Position numbers and translations under genes: made by a program. 5,350 bases of DNA from Pedobacter sp. (lineage in GTDB: Bacteria; Bacteroidota; Bacteroidia; Sphingobacteriales; Sphingobacteriaceae): positions 1 to 5,350 of the forward strand of contig JASLGV010000169.1 of NCBI GenBank assembly GCA_030149995.1. The letters run 5' to 3'. Below are positions 1-5,350 of this stretch, in pieces (position 1 is the stretch's first letter; each line of letters starts with the position of its first letter). The notes below the pieces were generated by a model that was not told the DNA's origin, searched no databases, and was given only the letters and a program-made list of their open reading frames with translations.

Positions 1-2928
1 AGCGACCGGAGTGGCGGCGATAACATCTGGATTATGAACCGTGATGGTTCCAATAAAAAACAAATTACCAAAGAAACATTCCGTTTGCTGAACAATGCAA
101 CCTGGATGCCCAACAGCGAATACTTAGTTGCACGTAAGCACTTTACTGGCAGCCGCTCGCTGGGTGCAGGAGAAATGTGGATGTACAACATAAACGGTGG
201 CGATGGCATTCAGCTAACCAAAAGAAAGAACGACCAGCAAGATGCCGGCGAACCCAATGTTTCGCCAGACGGACGTTATGTCTACTTTAGTGAAGATGTA
301 AGCCCGGGTCCTAATTTCGAATACAGCAAGGATCCCAACGGAACCATTTATGCCATCCGTCAGCTGGATTTAAATACGGGTAAATTAAGTACATTTATTA
401 ACCAGCAAGGTGGTGCCTGCCGCCCGCAGGTTTCGCCGGATGGCACTTTAATCGCCTTTGTAAAAAGAGTACGTTTAAAATCAGTTTTATACGTTCAGAA
501 CATAAAAACAGGCGATGAATGGCCGGTTTATGAGGATCTTTCACACGATCAGCAGGAAACCTGGGCCATATTTGGAGTATATCCAAACTTTGCCTGGACT
601 CCTGATAACAAATCGCTGGTTTTCTATGCAAAAGGTAAAATCAGAAAAGCAGATTTAAACAATCTGCAAACAACTGAGATACCTTTCTCGGCAACCAGCA
701 ACCAAACGGTTCAACAAGCACTGCATTTTGAACAACCGGTATTTACCAATGATTTTCAGGCAAAAATGCTTCGCCAGCTGGCCACCTCGCCTGATGGTAA
801 TACTGTGGTTTTTAATGCCGCCGGTTACCTTTACAAAAAGGAATTACCCAACGGATCGGTAGAAAGACTTACCAACGGAACAGATTTTGAATTTGAACCA
901 AGCTTTAGCCCCGACGGGAAATCCGTAGTATACACAACCTGGAACGATGAATTGCGGGGTTCAATCAGAAAAGCAGACCTTAAAACTGGCAAAAGCACCA
1001 TCTTAACAGATGAAAAAGGCTTTTATTACTCGCCACAATTTTCGGGTAAGGGAGATAAAATTGTTTTTAGAAAAGGCGTTGGAAATGATGTACTGGGTTA
1101 CAGCTATGGCCGGGGTACCGGCATTTTCATCATGGCGGCAAATGGCGGCAATAAAACGCTGGTAACTGAAAACGGTATACGCCCGCAGTTTAACAACAAC
1201 GATACGCGTGTTTATTTTCAGAGTTATGCCGATGGTAAAAAAGCTTTAAAAAGTATTGATCTGAATGGAGCAAACGAACGTACGCATTTCACTTCTCAGT
1301 ACGCCAATCAGTTCAGCATCAGCCCCGATAATAAATGGCTTGCTTTTAACGAACTGTTTAATGTATACATCACACCTATGGTAAACGTTGGTACGGCACA
1401 AGACGCATCGGCGGGCAACAAGGCCATCCCGGTTGCTAAAGTAAGCACCGATGGTGGTTCTTACATACACTGGGGTACCGACAGTAAAGTGCTGCACTGG
1501 ACTTTAGGACCAAAATATTTTAGCATCGATGTAAACAGTGCTTTTAATTTTGATGGAAGTACGCCAAAAGTACAGGCCACTTCAACGGAAATCAATTTAA
1601 CCTTAAAAACAGATGTACCGACCGGAATAATTGCCCTGAAAGGCGCCCGCATCATCTCGATGAAAGGTGATGAGGTAATTGAAGAAGGAACGATTTTAAC
1701 CGATGGCAATAAAATTACCCAGATTGGCGCGGTTAGTGCGGTAAATATTCCGGCAAATGCCAAAGTAATTGATGTAACAGGCAAAACCATTATGCCGGGT
1801 ATTGTAGATGTACATGCGCATTTACGCACCAGCCCCGATGGTATTACCCCGCAATCAGACTGGAGCTACCTGGCCAACCTCGCTTTTGGTGTAACCACTT
1901 CACACGATCCTTCGAGCAATACAGAAATGGTATTCAGCCAGAGTGAAATGCTGAAAGCCGGCCGTTTACTCGGACCACGTGTATATTCGACCGGTTCTAT
2001 TTTATATGGAGCAGATGGCGATTTTAAAGTTGTAATAAACAGCCTGGATGATGCATTGGCACATTTACGCCGCCTCAAAGCGGTAGGTGCTTTTTCAGTA
2101 AAATCGTACAACCAGCCCAGAAGAGATCAGCGTCAGCAGATTTTAGAGGCTGCCAGACAACTGAAAATGGAAGTAGTTCCCGAAGGCGGCTCTACCTTTT
2201 TTACCAATATGAATATGATTGCCGACGGACATACAGGTATTGAACACAGCATTCCCGTTACCCCTGTATATAAAGATGTGGTTAACTTCTGGAACAACAC
2301 CGAGGTAGGCTATACCCCTACGCTGATTGTTGCCTACGGCGGACAATGGGGCGAGAACTATTGGTACGACCGCACCAACGTATGGGAAAATGAAAAATTA
2401 ATGACTTACACACCGCGCTCTATTATCGATGCAAGATCCAGGCGCAGAACCACTTCTGAATATGGCGATTACAACCACATTGACGTAGCCAAGGCAACCA
2501 AAAAAATTGCCGATGGTGGCACCAAAGTAAACCTGGGTGCGCACGGCCAAATACAGGGGTTGGGTGCACACTGGGAACTGTGGATGCTGGTACAAGGCGG
2601 AATGACACCTTTACAAGCCATCAGAGCCGCTACCTTAAACGGAGCTGCTTACCTGGGCATGAACAAAGAAATTGGCTCATTAGAAACCGGTAAACTGGCC
2701 GACCTGGTTATTATGGATGCCAATCCCCTTGATGACATCCGTAACTCTGAAAAAATCAAATACGTAATGATTAATGGCCGTATTTACGACAGTGCAACCA
2801 TGAACGAAGTGGGTACAAGAGAAAAATTACGTGGCAAACTCTGGTTTGAAAATGCAAAAGGAAACGGATATGTAATTCCAAACAGCGAGTCTGAAACCTG
2901 GACATTTACCGTTCCGCACTGCGATTAA
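1..2928 (+). CDS. TolB-like beta-propeller / amidohydrolase fusion protein, 5'-truncated by the window edge
   Basis: The gene encodes a predicted exported metal-dependent hydrolase of unknown substrate; 975 codons are visible, ending in TAA at 2926-2928. The frame is open from base 1, and the codons before the first ATG (34) read as a propeller strand (SGGDNIWIMNRDG), so that ATG is internal. About 100 residues, including a signal peptide, are probably missing upstream (inferred from recalled relatives of about 1,080 residues). Residues 1 to about 500 carry PD40/WD40-like blades, seen as SPDG or similar turns at nt 262, 433, 598, 787, 907 and 1321. The amidohydrolase domain starts near residue 540 (GIIALKGARIISM). 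It has HAH (residues 605-607, nt 1813-1821), Lys701 in VKSYNQP, His749 in GIEHS, GAHGQ with His848, and the closing GKLADLVIMD strand. The usual first lone His and the Asp ligand seem replaced (PEGGS, GAHGQ). Family relatives are annotated as amidohydrolase or TolB-like proteins; peptide or cyclic-amide hydrolysis is only a guess. No frameshift is seen. Confidence 0.93.
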   Translation, partial: SDRSGGDNIWIMNRDGSNKKQITKETFRLLNNATWMPNSEYLVARKHFTGSRSLGAGEMWMYNINGGDGIQLTKRKNDQQDAGEPNVSPDGRYVYFSEDVSPGPNFEYSKDPNGTIYAIRQLDLNTGKLSTFINQQGGACRPQVSPDGTLIAFVKRVRLKSVLYVQNIKTGDEWPVYEDLSHDQQETWAIFGVYPNFAWTPDNKSLVFYAKGKIRKADLNNLQTTEIPFSATSNQTVQQALHFEQPVFTNDFQAKMLRQLATSPDGNTVVFNAAGYLYKKELPNGSVERLTNGTDFEFEPSFSPDGKSVVYTTWNDELRGSIRKADLKTGKSTILTDEKGFYYSPQFSGKGDKIVFRKGVGNDVLGYSYGRGTGIFIMAANGGNKTLVTENGIRPQFNNNDTRVYFQSYADGKKALKSIDLNGANERTHFTSQYANQFSISPDNKWLAFNELFNVYITPMVNVGTAQDASAGNKAIPVAKVSTDGGSYIHWGTDSKVLHWTLGPKYFSIDVNSAFNFDGSTPKVQATSTEINLTLKTDVPTGIIALKGARIISMKGDEVIEEGTILTDGNKITQIGAVSAVNIPANAKVIDVTGKTIMPGIVDVHAHLRTSPDGITPQSDWSYLANLAFGVTTSHDPSSNTEMVFSQSEMLKAGRLLGPRVYSTGSILYGADGDFKVVINSLDDALAHLRRLKAVGAFSVKSYNQPRRDQRQQILEAARQLKMEVVPEGGSTFFTNMNMIADGHTGIEHSIPVTPVYKDVVNFWNNTEVGYTPTLIVAYGGQWGENYWYDRTNVWENEKLMTYTPRSIIDARSRRRTTSEYGDYNHIDVAKATKKIADGGTKVNLGAHGQIQGLGAHWELWMLVQGGMTPLQAIRAATLNGAAYLGMNKEIGSLETGKLADLVIMDANPLDDIRNSEKIKYVMINGRIYDSATMNEVGTREKLRGKLWFENAKGNGYVIPNSESETWTFTVPHCD

Positions 2929-2941
2929 TTTTTATTTATAA

Positions 2942-2984
2942 TCTTTGTCGACGCCTGTTAAAATTTAACTGGTGTCGACAAAGA
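2942..2984. repeat. 43-bp near-perfect inverted repeat between the amidohydrolase and small membrane protein genes
   Basis: The arms 2942-2955 (TCTTTGTCGACGCC) and 2971-2984 (GGTGTCGACAAAGA) are complementary over 14 bp, with one position (2953/2973) that would be a G-U pair in RNA. After a T-T mismatch (2956/2970) the pairing resumes as GTTAA/TTAAC (2957-2961 and 2965-2969), leaving a 3-base loop. Each arm contains GTCGAC, itself a palindrome. The element starts 13 bases after the amidohydrolase stop codon and ends 30 bases before the next start codon. Both strands have T-rich sequence before the hairpin and A-rich sequence after it, so neither transcript would have the U-tract of a standard intrinsic terminator. 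It may still act as a transcript-end or mRNA-stabilising hairpin, or as a binding site for a dimeric protein. The structure is seen directly; the role is inferred. Confidence 0.85.
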
Positions 2985-3001
2985 AAAATATACGTCTAAA
3001 C

Positions 3002-3005
3002 AGGA
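3002..3005 (+). promoter_or_regulatory. Possible ribosome-binding site of the small membrane protein gene
   Basis: An AGGA sits nine bases before the ATG at 3015, in an otherwise A-rich leader. The position suits a Shine-Dalgarno sequence and supports this start codon. Bacteroidota often initiate translation without a strong Shine-Dalgarno, so its absence elsewhere would mean little and its presence here is only modest support. Confidence 0.45.
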
Positions 3006-3014
3006 AAACATCTT

Positions 3015-3278
3015 ATGAAACCAAATAAATTATACAACATTGCCTCTGTTATATTTCTATTAGCGGGCTTTCTTGTCTTTTCTTACGATGGATACTATTT
3101 ATTGGGAATTCAAACGGTAAACCTGTTTCTGGCCTTAATGGCTACGGCTTACATCAGTTCTTTTGTGGCGGTTATGAAAAACAGGAAATCGCCTGTTTCC
3201 TGGATCCTGCTGATCCTGAATTCGCTCATCCTGATATTGATCATCTACTTTTTAACGCATTTTAAAATGAAGATGTAA
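3015..3278 (+). CDS. Small three-helix integral membrane protein, function unknown
   Basis: An 87-residue protein that I do not recognise as a named family. Hydrophobic stretches at about residues 7-24, 33-54 and 61-81 predict three membrane helices. The basic loop KNRK (55-58) between helices 2 and 3 and the lysines at residues 2 and 5 suggest a cytoplasmic N-terminus and cytoplasmic second loop, which puts the short C-terminal tail (KMKM) outside. There is no signal-peptidase site, no cysteine and no obvious catalytic motif. The ATG is preceded by AGGA at a workable distance, and the ORF ends in TAA. It lies 86 bp after the amidohydrolase gene on the same strand, separated by a large inverted repeat, so co-transcription is possible but uncertain. 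It converges with the radical SAM gene, with 49 bp between the stop codons. The hydrophobic pattern and lack of a competing frame make it a likely real gene. Confidence 0.75.
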   Translation: MKPNKLYNIASVIFLLAGFLVFSYDGYYLLGIQTVNLFLALMATAYISSFVAVMKNRKSPVSWILLILNSLILILIIYFLTHFKMKM

Positions 3279-3327
3279 GGGCTGGTGGGGTAAAAATTAG
3301 ATTAAGTGATTACAGCAATAGATTGAA

Positions 3328-5350
3328 CTACAGAACAAGTAAGCCCGATTTCCTGAGCGTATTAATCGGTTTCGAATACCAGAACAATTCAAAATCTTCA
3401 AAACTGGCTTCAAAATCGGCTTTAACATCCTGAAAAGTATAAACTTCTTTTTGGGCAACAGCTGTTTTTTCCAATATAGCAGCCAGCCAGTTTCCTTCCG
3501 GTCGGTTTGTCTGAATGCTGAACCGATCCTTTTTATTATGAAAAGTTAGCGTAGCCATCTCCCATGAATTTCCTTTTTTGGATTTCACAAAATGCTCGAT
3601 TTCCGGCTTTCCACCTAACCAAACAATTTTGGCTGTCGACTTGGTGTTAAAACTTTCATCTTCATTTAAGGCATTTTCAATAAAATCGGCGGGTATTTTG
3701 GTTCTGGGGATTTTAAAGTCGAACCAGTCTTGCAATTCATAATCGAAACAAATTCCATGCATAAAATTGAAAAGTGATTTTTTCAATCCGAAGCTAAATT
3801 TGCTGTGATCGATACCGGTTTTATCCCGGTAGCTGATATCGTTATTGGCAAACGTTCCGATTTCTTCTGTTTCTTTTACAACGCCAAACTTTTCCGGATA
3901 CATACCAACCGGGCTATGAGCCGTCATGGCAAACTGATGCCAAAACCCCGATTGGAGCACGCCCGTACCAAACAACTGGCGCACCATTTCCAGACTATCG
4001 ACCGTTTCCTGAACGGTTTGGGTTGGGTAGCCATACATTAAATAAGCATGCACCATAATGCCTGCTTCGGTAAAATTACGGGTTACTTTTGCAACCTGCG
4101 GTACCGTAACGCCCTTATCGATGAGTTTAAGTAAACGATCAGATGCAACTTCCAGTCCGCCCGATACAGCAATACAACCCGATGCTTTCAGCAGCAAACA
4201 CAAATCCCGGGTAAAGCTTTTTTCAAAACGGATATTGGTCCACCAGGTTACCGCTAATTTTCTCCTGATGATTTCTAAAGCCACCTCCCGCATCAGTGCC
4301 GGCGGTGCTGCCTCGTCTACAAAATGAAAACCATTCTGACCGGTTTTTTCAACCAGTTCTTCCATCCGGTCTACAATGGTCCGTGCCCGAACAGGTTCAT
4401 ATACTTTGATATAATCAAGGGAAATATCACAGAACGTGCATTTGCCCCAATAACAACCATGTGCCATGGTGAGTTTGTTCCACCTCCCATCGCTCCACAT
4501 GCGGTGCATGGGATTTACAATTTCAATCACCGAAATGTACTGGTCCAGTTTCAAATCCGAATAGTCGGGTGTACCTACATCGGTCTGTTTATAATCCTTA
4601 CGGAAGGCATCGTTCCGGTAAACCACCGTGCCATTTTCGAGTAAAAAGGTTCTTTTATAGGTTTGGACCTCCGGTGGCAAGTGTCCACGTATATTTTGTA
4701 CCAACAGCTCAATAGGCAATTCACCGTCGTCCAGCGTAATGTAATCGAAAAATTCGAACACACGTTTATCAGAAAGCGAGCGCAGTTCTGTATTCGGGAA
4801 ACCGCCACCCATCGAAATTTTTATTTCCGGATGATGTTTTTTTACCCATTGAGCAGATCTGAATGCACTGTACAAATTTCCCGGAAAAGGAACCGATATC
4901 AGAAACAACGCCGGACTGGTATCTTCTATCCTTTCGCGCAGTACCTCAATGAGTATTTCATCTATATAGGTTAACTCTTTTTGAAGCGCCAGGTATAATT
5001 CATCAAAAGAATTGGCACTTCTGCCCAAGCGCTCGGCATACCGGCTGAAACCAAAATTCTCATCTACACATTCTACAATAAAATCAGAAATATCTTCCAG
5101 ATAAAGCGTAGCCAGGTGTTTTGCCTTGTCTTGTGTACCCATTGTTCCAAAGGCCCAGTCAAGCTCTTCGAGTTGTGCAAAGCGCGATGCCTGGGGTAAA
5201 AAATCGTCGCCACAAATCTGCAAAGCCAGGGTTGGGTTTTTTCCCTGCAAAAAATAAATAACCGCATCGATGGTTTCGATATAGGTATCTCTTAAGGCGA
5301 AAATCCGCCGGGCATTCTCGCTCAAAGGTTTAAGTCCTTCTTTATTAAAC
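3328..5350 (-). CDS. Radical SAM protein with cobalamin-binding-like N-terminal region, 5'-truncated by the window edge
   Basis: A predicted cytoplasmic iron-sulfur enzyme that generates a 5'-deoxyadenosyl radical from S-adenosylmethionine; its substrate is unknown. The frame stays open to the window edge (reading FNKEGLKP before a TTG at 5325), so that TTG is probably internal and about 45-50 N-terminal residues are missing. Residues below count from the TTG. Residues about 135-215 resemble the Rossmann-like part of a B12-binding domain (LFLISVPFPGNLYSAF, then MGGGFPNTE at nt 4801-4812, then LDDGE); no DXHXXG cobalamin motif is visible, but the domain start is absent. The cluster motif is CYWGKCTFC (Cys291, Cys296, Cys299; nt 4429-4455), spaced CX4CX2C rather than the classical CX3CX2C. 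The TIM-barrel continues with FVDEAAPP, GGLEVASDRLLKLIDKG and MYGYPTQT. About 130-150 C-terminal residues after the core are unassigned. The stop is TAG at 3328-3330. I recall close relatives across several phyla, annotated only as radical SAM proteins. Confidence 0.92.
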   Translation of the reverse strand, partial: FNKEGLKPLSENARRIFALRDTYIETIDAVIYFLQGKNPTLALQICGDDFLPQASRFAQLEELDWAFGTMGTQDKAKHLATLYLEDISDFIVECVDENFGFSRYAERLGRSANSFDELYLALQKELTYIDEILIEVLRERIEDTSPALFLISVPFPGNLYSAFRSAQWVKKHHPEIKISMGGGFPNTELRSLSDKRVFEFFDYITLDDGELPIELLVQNIRGHLPPEVQTYKRTFLLENGTVVYRNDAFRKDYKQTDVGTPDYSDLKLDQYISVIEIVNPMHRMWSDGRWNKLTMAHGCYWGKCTFCDISLDYIKVYEPVRARTIVDRMEELVEKTGQNGFHFVDEAAPPALMREVALEIIRRKLAVTWWTNIRFEKSFTRDLCLLLKASGCIAVSGGLEVASDRLLKLIDKGVTVPQVAKVTRNFTEAGIMVHAYLMYGYPTQTVQETVDSLEMVRQLFGTGVLQSGFWHQFAMTAHSPVGMYPEKFGVVKETEEIGTFANNDISYRDKTGIDHSKFSFGLKKSLFNFMHGICFDYELQDWFDFKIPRTKIPADFIENALNEDESFNTKSTAKIVWLGGKPEIEHFVKSKKGNSWEMATLTFHNKKDRFSIQTNRPEGNWLAAILEKTAVAQKEVYTFQDVKADFEASFEDFELFWYSKPINTLRKSGLLVL

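Noticed and set aside
34..36. ATG at 34 as the start of the amidohydrolase gene
   Set aside because: The frame is open to base 1 and the upstream codons form a typical propeller strand; a start here would leave an exported protein with no signal peptide.
1461..1829. Antisense reading frame of 122 codons on the minus strand
   Set aside because: It lies wholly inside the amidohydrolase gene, which has clear family motifs, and its translation shows no domain or plausible protein character.
2939..2947. Bacteroidota-type -7 promoter element (TAnnTTTG) for the small membrane gene
   Set aside because: TAATCTTTG has one base too many between TA and TTTG, and no matching -33 TTTG/TTG box is visible upstream. 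It also overlaps the left arm of the inverted repeat.
2929..2990. Standard rho-independent terminator after the amidohydrolase gene
   Set aside because: The hairpin is strong, but it is followed by an A-rich stretch on both strands, not a T-run. I kept it as an inverted repeat with an open function.
3279..3327. Bidirectional terminator between the convergent genes
   Set aside because: The 49-bp gap has short direct GATTA repeats but no inverted repeat able to form a stable hairpin; the minus-strand TTTTT has no stem before it.
4058..4974. Several plus-strand reading frames of 89-106 codons
   Set aside because: They are opposite-strand shadows of the radical SAM gene, overlap its cysteine motif and barrel segments, and show no recognisable protein features.
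1..5350. A new defence, mobile or biosynthetic system in this window
   Set aside because: No transposase, integrase, nuclease, toxin-antitoxin pair, CRISPR array or precursor-peptide gene is visible. The three genes are not arranged as one operon, and calling them a system would go beyond the evidence.

Overview
The window looks like a piece of a Bacteroidota chromosome, most likely from the Sphingobacteriaceae (Pedobacter or Mucilaginibacter type). The evidence is the moderate-to-low GC content, the AT-rich gaps, and two large proteins whose sequence style I recognise from that group. This assignment comes from memory of protein families, not from a database search.

Layout: (1) Positions 1-2928 (+) hold the 3' part of a long gene for a predicted exported protein, a TolB/WD40-like beta-propeller fused to a C-terminal amidohydrolase. 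Its 5' end, with the expected signal peptide and first blade(s), lies outside the window. (2) Positions 2929-3014 are an AT-rich gap with a striking 43-bp, nearly perfect inverted repeat at 2942-2984. (3) Positions 3015-3278 (+) encode an 87-residue, three-helix membrane protein of unknown function. (4) A 49-bp gap (3279-3327) separates it from a convergent gene, with no clear terminator. (5) Positions 3328-5350 (-) hold most of a radical SAM protein with a degenerate cobalamin-binding-like N-terminal region. Its reading frame stays open to the window edge, so this gene is also cut at its 5' end.

Nothing shows that the genes work together. The amidohydrolase and the small membrane gene share a strand and could share a transcript, but the inverted repeat lies between them. 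The radical SAM gene faces the other way and belongs to a different transcription unit. I see no tRNA, rRNA, CRISPR array, insertion sequence, attachment site or defence module. The region reads as ordinary chromosome. The points worth a second look are the altered metal-site motifs of the amidohydrolase, the CX4CX2C cluster motif and unassigned C-terminal domain of the radical SAM protein, and the inverted repeat.
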